Source: a virus
Virus record (IMG/VR): IMGVR_UViG_3300009514_000045
Location: 1-44,205 of that record
Strand: one strand, 5' to 3'
Length of the DNA stretch: 44,205 nucleotides
The position numbers and the translations under genes are program-made. Position 1 is the stretch's first letter. Each line of letters begins with the position of its first letter. Under the pieces are notes generated by a model that worked only from the letters and a program-made list of their open reading frames with translations, did not search any database and was not told where the DNA came from. This document shows, in pieces, positions 31,818 to 39,965 of this stretch.

Positions 31818-33389
31818 CTACTCCTCGAAGGCGTAGTAGGTCTCGCCGGAGATGATCGCGGGGATTTCCCCCGAACTTACAGCTATGTTCTCACCGGGCT
31901 CCCTGCTTGGAAGGGTGAATTGGAAGGTAGTACCTCGATCCTCGCTGGATGCAAACGAGATAACCCCTCGATGGATTCCAACGATCTTCTTGCACAAGGC
32001 CAGCCCGATACCACTCCCCTCCACGTCTGGACGTAGGCGAGAGAACATCGTGAAGACCTTCTTGCGGTACTCAGGATTGATTCCAGGGCCATTGTCTTCA
32101 ACGAAGATTTCCCAGTCCATGAGACCCCGGTAGGCCGAAACATGGACCTCGGGAACACGGCCCGTGGTGTTGAACTTGATGCCATTACAGATGAGGTTTT
32201 CGAGCAGTTGGCGGAGCAATACAGGATCCCCCACCACCGATACAGGCAATCCTCCGGCCTCGACTTTAGCCCCCCTCTCAGCAATCATCGGACCGAGGTT
32301 CTGAACCGCTTCTGCGAAGACCGTGTTCATGTCAACCCACTGCATCGCAGACCTGTCCGTCTGGACGCGGGAGTAGGTGAGAAGGGCCTCGATGACCTCA
32401 TGGAGAGCTTGTACGCCATCTACAATATGCTGGATATAGGAAGATGTTTCGTTTGAGAGAGTCCCCGGGTACTCAATCGCCAGAAGTTCGGCGAAGGAGG
32501 AGATACGGCGAAGGGGGGCTTTGAGTTCGTGGCTAGCTACATTAGCAAACTGCTCCAAGTCCCGGTTAGACCTCTCCAGGTCGTGAGTTCGGTCCTTCAA
32601 GACCTCCAGGGTAAGCCTCTCCTCGGAGACATCCCGGAAGACAGCCATGGCCAGTTGGCCCCCTCCGTTGACCGGCATGAGATGGATGGTGTGTTGGTGC
32701 CCCAGTAGAACCTCATCCACCACATTGCGTTCCCCGTTCAAGGCTTGCTCATAGTAGGGCTGGAGTTTGCGGACGATGTCTGCGGGGAACGTGGCCCAGA
32801 GAGTGAGGCCGTTCGTGTTCATGACAGGATCCAAGCCCAAGGACGCTACCAGGGGGCCTTCTGCGACGATATGGGTCATGTTCTGGTCAAACAGGAAAAC
32901 CGAGGTCTTCGGGAGGTTCTCGACCAGAAACCGATATAGACTCTCAGCCCGCTTCTGTTTGGTGACATCCCGGGAAGCACTCCGAATCTGGAGAAGGTCC
33001 CCATCCTTGCTGCGGGCCGACTCTGCCACTGTCTCGACCCAGACATAATGGCCATCCTTGTGCTGAAAGCGGCAATCCAACCGGAAAGCCTCTTCCGGTC
33101 CCCCACAATCGGAGACCAGGGCCTGGCACATCTCCTGGTCCTCCGGATGGAGGAAATCCTTGGGATGTCTTCCAAAAAGCTCCCGCGGGGTATACCCCAG
33201 GAGGTGCTTCACAGAGGGGCTGACCCAAATATAGCGACCAAACTCGTCATGGAGGCAAACCAAGTCGCTCGCGTTTTCCGCGAGAAGCCGGAACCGTTTC
33301 TCACTGGTGTGGAGACTCTGGACAAGGAACGCCAGTAGCACCAGGACCGCTACAAGAACGAGCCCTCCCACAATAGCTAGAGTGGTCAT
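31818..33389 (-). CDS. Membrane PAS-PAS sensor histidine kinase
   Basis: The start is ATG at 33389, overlapping the response regulator stop as ATGA, giving 523 residues. Residues 4-26 are one transmembrane helix (LAIVGGLVLVAVLVLLAFLV) with no periplasmic domain. PAS1 spans about 33-145 and PAS2 about 150-258. The dimerisation/phosphoacceptor helix has VASHELKAPLRRISSFAELL with His287. The ATPase domain has an N-box LLENLICNGIKFN (395-407), G1 DNGPGI (432-437), F-box KVFTMFSRLR, and G2 GSGIGLALCKKIVG (458-471). All catalytic motifs are present, so it should autophosphorylate on His287 and pass phosphate to the adjacent regulator. The PAS domains may sense a small ligand or redox state (unknown). 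Histidine kinases are rare in phage structural clusters. Confidence 0.9.
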   Translation of the reverse strand: MTTLAIVGGLVLVAVLVLLAFLVQSLHTSEKRFRLLAENASDLVCLHDEFGRYIWVSPSVKHLLGYTPRELFGRHPKDFLHPEDQEMCQALVSDCGGPEEAFRLDCRFQHKDGHYVWVETVAESARSKDGDLLQIRSASRDVTKQKRAESLYRFLVENLPKTSVFLFDQNMTHIVAEGPLVASLGLDPVMNTNGLTLWATFPADIVRKLQPYYEQALNGERNVVDEVLLGHQHTIHLMPVNGGGQLAMAVFRDVSEERLTLEVLKDRTHDLERSNRDLEQFANVASHELKAPLRRISSFAELLAIEYPGTLSNETSSYIQHIVDGVQALHEVIEALLTYSRVQTDRSAMQWVDMNTVFAEAVQNLGPMIAERGAKVEAGGLPVSVVGDPVLLRQLLENLICNGIKFNTTGRVPEVHVSAYRGLMDWEIFVEDNGPGINPEYRKKVFTMFSRLRPDVEGSGIGLALCKKIVGIHRGVISFASSEDRGTTFQFTLPSREPGENIAVSSGEIPAIISGETYYAFEE

Positions 33390-33826
33390 GGTTTCTGGAG
33401 GATAGCGGTCTGGAACCAGAAGTTGTCCAGGCTCGCCACGGCCCTGGTGAAGTCTTTGTAGGCCACCGGCTTCACGACGTAGGCATTCGCCCCAAGCCGA
33501 TAGCACTCATTCACATCGTTGGCGGCTGAGGAAGTTGTGAGGACCACCACGGGGATGCTCCGAAGGTCCTCCTCCCCCCTCATGTCTTCAAGTACCCCCC
33601 GACCATTCTTGCGGGGCATGTTGAGGTCGAGGAGGACGAGATCGGGCGTGGTGGCCCCAGAGAAACGGCCTTCCTTCCGGAGGTACTGCATCGCTTCCAC
33701 GCCGTCCAAGACAACCTGGAGATCGATGTCCCTCTGGAGTTCTCCGAAGGCTTTCTTGGTGAGAGCTACATCGGCAGGATGGTCTTCAACGAGAAGAACT
33801 CTCTTTGGGATAGGAGGTGTCATCAT
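33386..33826 (-). CDS. Single-domain response regulator, Rcp1-like
   Basis: The 146-residue protein is a lone receiver domain. Acidic pocket residues are Glu14 and Asp15 (VLLVEDHPADVALTKKAF), the phosphoacceptor is Asp67 (LVLLDLNMPRKNGRGVLEDM), the switch Thr is at 97-98 (VVVLTTSSAANDV) and Lys119 is in YVVKPV. The C-terminal NFWFQTAIL helix is typical of Rcp1-type regulators that partner phytochrome-like kinases. There is no DNA-binding output domain, so signalling would go through protein contact. GAGGG lies 5-8 nt before the tandem ATGs. It overlaps the kinase start and follows the membrane coiled-coil gene after a few bases. Confidence 0.93.
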   Translation of the reverse strand: MMTPPIPKRVLLVEDHPADVALTKKAFGELQRDIDLQVVLDGVEAMQYLRKEGRFSGATTPDLVLLDLNMPRKNGRGVLEDMRGEEDLRSIPVVVLTTSSAANDVNECYRLGANAYVVKPVAYKDFTRAVASLDNFWFQTAILQKP

Positions 33827-33832
33827 CTGCCC

Positions 33833-34360
33833 TCACGGAGCCTCCTCAACTTGCTCTTGAAGCTGATCGGGAGAAGGCACGGGAACGATCTTGATACCTT
33901 GGGGGAGGGCCAAGTGCTGGATGAGGAACCAGGCGATGATGCCCGCCACCAGGTATCCAAGGGGTTGTTTGAAGATAGACCACGCTTCGGAAGCCAGCTT
34001 CCTGGCTGTGGCCCGCTTGTCGTCCTCCACCTCTTCCTTCCGATCCAGACGGCGTTCTTCCATCTTCCGCCGCCAATCCCGCTCCTCCGCGTCAGCCTGG
34101 GCCCTTTCAATCTCAGCCCGTTTCCGGTCTTCCATGTCCTCACGGAGCAACTGGTTGGTGACCTGAGTCTCCCGCACCAGGTTGTCGAGATGGGCATTCA
34201 TGGTGCCCATCTCCCTTTCCAAATCAGCCATTTTGCCGCCCAGAGAGTCATCCATCGAGTCGAACCGGGTCTTGAGGGTTCGGACTTCCCCGATCACCTC
34301 TGTCGTGATCCTCGTGGAGCCTTCTAGAGCGTCCAACAGCCGTTCATTGTTATCCGACAT
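33833..34360 (-). CDS. Membrane-anchored coiled-coil protein
   Basis: The 175-residue protein has a long charged coiled coil from about residue 20 to 125 (LKTRFDSMDDSLGGKMADLE; EDRKRAEIERAQADAEERDW), then a transmembrane helix at 133-151 (PLGYLVAGIIAWFLIQHLAL) and a short Pro/Glu-rich tail. It is the first gene of the kinase/regulator cassette and is separated from the regulator by only 6 nt. It could be a signalling partner, a lysis-related protein such as a spanin-type linker, or a membrane scaffold. No signal peptide, lipobox or known family is seen; the coiled coil plus single membrane helix is certain enough to describe. Confidence 0.8.
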   Translation of the reverse strand: MSDNNERLLDALEGSTRITTEVIGEVRTLKTRFDSMDDSLGGKMADLEREMGTMNAHLDNLVRETQVTNQLLREDMEDRKRAEIERAQADAEERDWRRKMEERRLDRKEEVEDDKRATARKLASEAWSIFKQPLGYLVAGIIAWFLIQHLALPQGIKIVPVPSPDQLQEQVEEAP

Positions 34361-34425
34361 GGGTTCGTCCTATTCCGGAAGGTCCACCCCCCGGTAGAGA
34401 TAGGAATTCTAGCGGACCTCAAGGT

Positions 34426-34463
34426 AGAAAGCCCCCGCCGGGTGTCCCTGGCGGGGGCTTTCT
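34426..34463. terminator. Strong GC-rich stem-loop terminator
   Basis: AGAAAGCCCCCGCC pairs perfectly with GGCGGGGGCTTTCT around a 10-nt loop. On both strands the stem ends in a short T-containing tail (CTTTCT). It lies after the sheath gene and before the kinase cassette, and should end or attenuate sheath transcripts. Because it is symmetrical it could work in both directions. Confidence 0.75.
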
Positions 34464-34490
34464 GGGTAGTAAATCCAGATTTCCTGGAGT

Positions 34491-34514
34491 GAACCCGACT
34501 GGGGCGTCGGGTTC
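34491..34514 (-). terminator. Second stem-loop directly after sheath gene
   Basis: GAACCCGAC pairs perfectly with GTCGGGTTC around a 6-nt loop, 12 nt after the sheath stop. No clear U-run follows. Together with the next stem-loop it may form a tandem transcript end that protects the abundant sheath mRNA. Confidence 0.6.
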
Positions 34515-34526
34515 GATAGGCGGCCC

Positions 34527-37500
34527 CTAGAGGGTGGACCGCAGGTTGAAGGTCACCACGATGTAGAGCAGCGGGAAGACCGGCTGGTAGAAGGCTTCCA
34601 CCTCGGCCACCGTCGGGTCGTCGGAGGCCACGTTGGCCTTGACGCCGGTGAAAGCGGTGAGGATTTCAGCCTTCACCAGGAGTCCCAGCGTAGTCGAAAG
34701 CTGGCCTTCGATCTGGCTGAGGATTCCCGGCAGGAACTTGATGCCGATGAACCGGTCCAGGGTGGCCCGGGCCTGCTGCTGCACCTCGTCGGCGATCTGG
34801 ATGACCGTGGGGAGCTTCGTGAGGATGTTGTCCATCTGCGTGGTCAGACCCTGGCGGATCTTCAACACGGGGGGAGCGTCCTCGATGATGGTCACACCGC
34901 GAACCGCGGTCTGGTTCTGCTCCACGGCATCCAGGGTACGGGCCAGGCCCGTGTAGCCGAACAGCTTGCGGCCGGTCCAGGGAGTCGCCACATCCACGGA
35001 GGGCTGGACGATGGTCCCGGCGAGTCCGGCGGCCAGGTAGGACCCGTCAACCAGGAACTCCTCCTCGGTGCCGACAGCGTCGGTGAGGGAGAGAGTCACG
35101 ATGTCGGGGTACACCAGGCGGAACCGGCTGCGTCCGATGGCCTGGGCAGTGTCCCCAGCGGTCCGAGGCAGCGTACCGGCGGGCATGCCACCGATGGAAG
35201 TACGCTCGGCCCGGTGCCGGATGGTGCTCTGCACGTCACAGTGGCGTGCCATCAGGTTGAAGTAGTCCACCACACTCGCCGTGGGCACATCCAGGGGCAC
35301 CAGGATGTCCGGGAGGAGGCCACCACTCAGCGGGCCCTCCAGGTTGTCCAGAGCTTCGATGAAGGCATCCACGGAGGCCGTGTCGTTGACCCCGTCGTTG
35401 TCCTCATCGATGTCCTTCTGGACCTGCTTGACGCCCACCAGGACCGCTCCGTTGAGGATAGCGAGGTAGGAAGCCAGCGTCACCGGGTGGTCCGGGGAGT
35501 TGGTTCCGTACTCGGCCTCGATGGAGGCGAACTTGGTGAACAGCTTCGTGGAGAAGTCCTGCTTCGTGTAGTTGTAGCTGGCGTAGTAGAGGTCCCCGAC
35601 TGCGGGCTCGTTGCCGCCCCGCTCGTAGGTCTCGACGATGGCCGTGTCTCCGGCTCCAACGCCCAGGGTGTTGGTCACCAGCAATTCCACGCCGGGGAGG
35701 GTGTTCACCGGGAGGTTGCTGTCGGTCGTGACCACACGCCGCACGTTGAGGGTGAAGCTGGAACCGTTCGGGTAGTTGGTACCACCCTCCCGCTCCAGGA
35801 CCGTGAAGGTCAGGCCGGTCACCAGGTCGCGGTAGGTCTGGCCCACGGTGCCATCCTGGCCGGTCCCGCTGTTGAGCAGCGAGTCGTTGGCCGTTCCGGA
35901 ACCGTCCACCGGGTCGGAGGAAGTGACGTAGAAGCCGGAGATCCCAGCCTCACCCGTCGCCCCGTCACCGGAGGCAGCATTCAGGCCCACGCCAGGCAGC
36001 AGAACATCGTCTGCCGTGGCGTCGTCCCAGGCCACCGAGGAGGAGACTCCCAGGGCCACGTTGCCGAGGCTCTGGATGTACAGGTACTCCGCGTTGGCTT
36101 CGTCCCGCACCGTCTTGGCCAGGGCTTCGCCCGCGAAGTAGGTGAGGGCCGGACCGGTGATCCAGGAGGTCATCAGGCTGGCCGGAACCGTGGCATCCGA
36201 GTGGCCCATGAGGGCGGATACGAGAACCTCGGTCTCCACCGGAGTACGGGCGGCCTGAGCACCGTCGGAGAATCCGAGAGTGTCATTGGCGTTGCCCTCA
36301 CCGATGAAGATGGCAGAGGTCTCGTCATCCTGGCCGGAGCGGAACCGGATGGCGGCACCCTCCTGCCGGACCAGACCGGCTGCCACTGCGGCGGCTGCCG
36401 AAGCGGCGAGTCCCTGGTTGGCCATCTCAACGGCGATCTGGTTGAGGATGGTGTTGGCCGTGGTGGCCGGTCCCAGGGGCACATCCGCGGAGGAGCCATC
36501 TGCCAAGGCAGCACCCGCAGCGTCCGTGAACTCCACCGTGACGGGGGTGCCGTCGAAGGTGAACTTGAAGACGTTGTTCTGCGGGGTGGTTCCGCCGTCA
36601 GCGTAGAAGGTCACGACGGGCTGGCCGTCGCGGGCATCCGCGTAGGTAGCTGCGGGCACCTGACCATCGGCGAACCCGACGATTCCCCGGAGGGTTGCGG
36701 GCTGGACGGTAGCCTTCCATCCGGCCAGACCCTGCTCGTTGACGGTGAGGCCGGTCAGGTCTGCACCCGAGGAGCCTTCCACCTTGAGTTGGGCCTGGTC
36801 GAGGGAGGACTGCATGTCCAGGGAGCCGGAACCCGGCACCAGGCGGTTGCGGAGGATGATGCGGTCCCAGAGCAGGGCACTCGTGTTGTCACCGGCGATG
36901 GTGAAGCGACGGGCCACAGCACCGTCCACGATCTTGACCTGGTCGGAGGCCGGAGCCGGGTCGGAGTCCCAACCCGCCAGGATGGCGAAGTCCTGAGCCG
37001 GGGTTCCATCGGTGATGACCTCCAGGAAGCCAGCCGCGTCACCGTAGGCTTTGGTCAGGATGAGCCGAAGCTGAGCATCCGCGTCTGCCTCAACCTCGAC
37101 GGCCAGACCATCGAAGGGTGCCGCGAGGGCCCCGATGATGGGCAGCAGAGCCGCCTCAACCGCCGCAGCCAGAAGGCTGGCGGAGTTGTAGGTTCCCGGG
37201 GGGATGGTGGCGGTGAGGATTCCGGAACCGCCGGAGACATCGCCCGTGTAGTTCAGGCTGATGGTGTCGTACTCACCGGCCGAGATGTCCACGGCGGAGG
37301 TGAAACGAGTGGCACCAGCGTACTGGGGACGGGCATCGGGGTCCTGGACCAGGTAGGTGGTCGTGGCGTCCGGGGCGGTTGCCCAACCGGAAACGGTGGC
37401 CACCTTGGTGGTTCCATCGTAGGCGCTGATGGTGTCAGTCAGACCCAAGGTTCCGACGGGGGAGTTGTTGGTCAGCGTGACCGTCCATCCGACGTAGTAA

Positions 37501-39782
37501 TCATCGATGTCGGAAGCACCGGCAGCCAAGGTGATGGCGGCTGCCGCACCGCCCGCAGCCGTTCCAGTCTCACCGGTGGCAGCGTTGTTGATGGCGGAGA
37601 CGAAGTCCGACAGGTCCTGGGTGGACCCGGAGACTGCGGAGGACTGCACCAGCACACCATCCAGGCTCAGGTTCACCTCGCGGTTCGTGGTGTCGATGGC
37701 GTAGGTGGTCTGGCCCGAAGCGGCATCGTATCCCACCTCGTCACCGACCAACTGGGCGTGGAAGCCCGCGTCTCCGGCACCGAGGATGTCAGAGAGGTCG
37801 ATGCCCGCGGCACCGGTCACGAGATCGGAGCCGTCGATCTTGACCCGCAGGTGGTCGGAAGCACCGCTGATGGGGAAGTAGGGATCCGAGCCCGGGACAC
37901 TGTACTTCGCCAGGGTGCTGTCCTTGGCGGAGAAGGTCACGGTCACGTCCTCTTCGACGGAGCCCGCGAAGGAACTGGTGTCGAAGGGAGACTCGAAGCG
38001 GCAGTCAGCCGTCCGCTCAGAGCCGCTGGGGAACTGGATGGTGATGCCAGCCAGGCCAGCCGACTTGGAGCCAAACTGCGGGGTCAGGAGGTCGGCCCCA
38101 TCCTCGTTGGCGATGGTGTAGGTGCCCACACCAGCAGCACCAGGGGTCTCGACGGCCACCGTGTACGCCTGGTCGGTCAGGGTGTTGTAGTAGAAGGTGC
38201 AGAAGACCTGGGCTCCGACCGGGACCTCGTCTTCGAGGGTGATGGTCGAAGTGCTGGATTCCACCTTCGTCACCGTCACGGAACCGCGGTTGAGGGCATC
38301 CTGGATGCCGAAGCCCCAGTAGGCCACCACCAGGTCCGGGCGGTTGGTGGGCAGGTCGATGCGGCCGTTGGAGACCGTCTGGAAGAGGCTCTGGCCCAGG
38401 GGGCTGTTCCGGCCGTTTCCAGTGGTCGGGACCAGCGGAAGCTGGAACTCGACCTTGGAGGTCACCGGAGGAGACACGCTGGTGTCGGTCACAGCATCAC
38501 ACTCGGCGAGGTACTGCTTGGCGTCCACCAGGGAGGTGCTGATCTGGGTGTCATCCAGGAACTCGGTGCCCTGAGTGTGCTCACCAGAGCGAACCGTCAC
38601 AGCGGTTCCCCAGAGGATCTTGTCGTCCTGGAGGATGAAATCGGCTCCCTCGACGTAGTCGGAGCGGTCCGGGGTGGCACCGCAGCGGAACACATCGGTC
38701 ACACCGATGTGGGCCAGGTAGTCGAAGGTGTCCTGCCAGGTGTTGAAGTAGTATTGCACGGTGACGACTGCACCGACCTCGGGGGCCCAGGGCAAAGTCA
38801 CGGCACGGGTCTGGCCATCCACGGCGGTCGGGATGACCTGCACGCCGTCCACTTTGACCACCACGTCCGAGGGGTCGGTCGTGGTCACACCACCGTTGGA
38901 GCCGTCCACGATGGGGCCCTCGAAGGTGTAGAACACCCGGTTGCGGGCAGTGGACTCACCGTTGGTGAAGCCGAGGGTGCTGTTGGCGGTCCCGTTGCCC
39001 ACCGTGATGTCGCGGTCGGCGGTGAGAGACACAGCAGTCTCACCGTGGTTGTTCGTGAAGATCCCGGCGGAAGCACTCGTGCCGGAGAAGCCGCTGTTCA
39101 GGAAGCTGGCCATCTGGGAAGCAGACCAAGGAGTCCCGGGGTTGGAAGCCGGGATGGTGATGGTCACTTCGGCATCATCGGAGTCGATAGTGAAGATCAG
39201 GGTGTCGTTCACCCCGGTCTCGATGGTGTAGCTCTCACCCACCTGTCCGTAGAGAAGGGGGGCGTCCGGCGTCACCTGGTCACTCACGTCGTCCGTGGTA
39301 CGGGTGTCCGTCCGGTTGAAGAAGTAGGTGACCCGCACTTCGTCGCCCAGGTTGGGAGGCGTGGCGAGTTTGAGGACACCACTCTCACCGTTGATCTGGA
39401 GAACCACAATGGGGTTGCCATTGATGGTCACAGACACAGCGGAGGTGTTGGTGGCGGTCGTCCCCGTGCCGTCACCGGTCACGATGGGGTAGTTGCGGAC
39501 CTGGATACGGTCCAGCGAGCCGTCGAAGGCGCCCAGGGTGACCTGGCCGGATTCGGAAATGCTCACCACTGCACGACCCGTCTCATCCTCCTGGACGATG
39601 CGCTGGTCAACGCTGCTGCTGGAGCCGCGGACCAGTTCCAGGTCGTTCTGGGTCAGAAGTTCGGAGCCCGTACCGATGTAGATCGGCAGACGAAGGCCCT
39701 GGAGGAGGGCCTGAGTGGGGTTCTCGAAGAGAGTCCGGGTGTAGACGCCGGGGGGTGCGTAGATGCTACCGGGGAAAGCCAT
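34527..39782 (-). CDS. Tail sheath protein, giant form (1751 aa)
   Basis: The N-terminus (MAFPGSIYAPPGVYTRTLFE, then LRLPIYIGTGSELL) and the C-terminus (NQTAVRGVTIIEDAPPVLKI, ATLDRFIGIKFLPGILSQIE, and PVFPLLYIVVTFNLRSTL) match contractile tail sheath proteins, whose ends donate strands to neighbours. The usual length is about 400-700 residues, so roughly 1000 extra residues are inserted in the middle (about 100-1250). These are Gly/Thr/Asp-rich, beta-type sequence with repeated modules ending YFFN, YYFN and YYNT near residues 150, 345 and 530, and a TLGF-containing module near 270 and 1170. The extra domains probably decorate the tail surface (inference). The gene has its own promoter-like element and tandem stem-loops at the end. 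Confidence 0.9.
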   Translation of the reverse strand: MAFPGSIYAPPGVYTRTLFENPTQALLQGLRLPIYIGTGSELLTQNDLELVRGSSSSVDQRIVQEDETGRAVVSISESGQVTLGAFDGSLDRIQVRNYPIVTGDGTGTTATNTSAVSVTINGNPIVVLQINGESGVLKLATPPNLGDEVRVTYFFNRTDTRTTDDVSDQVTPDAPLLYGQVGESYTIETGVNDTLIFTIDSDDAEVTITIPASNPGTPWSASQMASFLNSGFSGTSASAGIFTNNHGETAVSLTADRDITVGNGTANSTLGFTNGESTARNRVFYTFEGPIVDGSNGGVTTTDPSDVVVKVDGVQVIPTAVDGQTRAVTLPWAPEVGAVVTVQYYFNTWQDTFDYLAHIGVTDVFRCGATPDRSDYVEGADFILQDDKILWGTAVTVRSGEHTQGTEFLDDTQISTSLVDAKQYLAECDAVTDTSVSPPVTSKVEFQLPLVPTTGNGRNSPLGQSLFQTVSNGRIDLPTNRPDLVVAYWGFGIQDALNRGSVTVTKVESSTSTITLEDEVPVGAQVFCTFYYNTLTDQAYTVAVETPGAAGVGTYTIANEDGADLLTPQFGSKSAGLAGITIQFPSGSERTADCRFESPFDTSSFAGSVEEDVTVTFSAKDSTLAKYSVPGSDPYFPISGASDHLRVKIDGSDLVTGAAGIDLSDILGAGDAGFHAQLVGDEVGYDAASGQTTYAIDTTNREVNLSLDGVLVQSSAVSGSTQDLSDFVSAINNAATGETGTAAGGAAAAITLAAGASDIDDYYVGWTVTLTNNSPVGTLGLTDTISAYDGTTKVATVSGWATAPDATTTYLVQDPDARPQYAGATRFTSAVDISAGEYDTISLNYTGDVSGGSGILTATIPPGTYNSASLLAAAVEAALLPIIGALAAPFDGLAVEVEADADAQLRLILTKAYGDAAGFLEVITDGTPAQDFAILAGWDSDPAPASDQVKIVDGAVARRFTIAGDNTSALLWDRIILRNRLVPGSGSLDMQSSLDQAQLKVEGSSGADLTGLTVNEQGLAGWKATVQPATLRGIVGFADGQVPAATYADARDGQPVVTFYADGGTTPQNNVFKFTFDGTPVTVEFTDAAGAALADGSSADVPLGPATTANTILNQIAVEMANQGLAASAAAAVAAGLVRQEGAAIRFRSGQDDETSAIFIGEGNANDTLGFSDGAQAARTPVETEVLVSALMGHSDATVPASLMTSWITGPALTYFAGEALAKTVRDEANAEYLYIQSLGNVALGVSSSVAWDDATADDVLLPGVGLNAASGDGATGEAGISGFYVTSSDPVDGSGTANDSLLNSGTGQDGTVGQTYRDLVTGLTFTVLEREGGTNYPNGSSFTLNVRRVVTTDSNLPVNTLPGVELLVTNTLGVGAGDTAIVETYERGGNEPAVGDLYYASYNYTKQDFSTKLFTKFASIEAEYGTNSPDHPVTLASYLAILNGAVLVGVKQVQKDIDEDNDGVNDTASVDAFIEALDNLEGPLSGGLLPDILVPLDVPTASVVDYFNLMARHCDVQSTIRHRAERTSIGGMPAGTLPRTAGDTAQAIGRSRFRLVYPDIVTLSLTDAVGTEEEFLVDGSYLAAGLAGTIVQPSVDVATPWTGRKLFGYTGLARTLDAVEQNQTAVRGVTIIEDAPPVLKIRQGLTTQMDNILTKLPTVIQIADEVQQQARATLDRFIGIKFLPGILSQIEGQLSTTLGLLVKAEILTAFTGVKANVASDDPTVAEVEAFYQPVFPLLYIVVTFNLRSTL

Positions 39783-39818
39783 TGGGATCGTCCTCCAGGG
39801 ATGTTTCGGCTATCGGGC

Positions 39819-39842
39819 CTTATAGGCTCTCCACCGAAGGAA
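39819..39842 (-). promoter_or_regulatory. Promoter-like element for the sheath gene
   Basis: On the minus strand TTCCTTCGGTGG is followed by AGAGCC and TATAAG (39824-39819), about 37 nt before the sheath start. The copy before FmdB shares the TTCCTTCGGTGG and CCTATAAG blocks. A good ribosome site (GGAGGA) follows. It is probably a late promoter for a highly expressed virion gene. Confidence 0.6.
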
Positions 39843-39873
39843 CCCTGTTTGGGGTTGTTCGTTGCTCTTTTCC

Positions 39874-39896
39874 ATCTGACCGCCTCCCTTTGGAGG
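39874..39896 (-). promoter_or_regulatory. Stem-loop with GGTCAGAT flank (copy 2)
   Basis: CCTCC and GGAGG pair around a 4-nt loop and are followed by CGGTCAGATGG. It lies between the FmdB and sheath genes, upstream of the sheath promoter-like element. It is related to the copies at 39937-39961 and 26174-26199. Confidence 0.5.
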
Positions 39897-39936
39897 GGTG
39901 GGGTCACAGCACGACGATTCCCATTCCTATTTTCTC

Positions 39937-39961
39937 ATCTAACCATCTCCCCAAAGGGAGA
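39937..39961 (-). promoter_or_regulatory. Stem-loop with GGTTAGAT flank (copy 3)
   Basis: TCTCCC and GGGAGA pair perfectly around a 4-nt loop and are followed by TGGTTAGATGAG. It starts within a few bases of the FmdB stop, the position of a terminator, but has no U-run. Confidence 0.5.
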
Positions 39962-39965
39962 GGGG

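Noticed and set aside
33390-33506. Longer N-terminus for the histidine kinase
   Set aside because: It would run inside the response regulator gene. The ATG at 33389 overlaps the regulator stop and begins just before the membrane helix.
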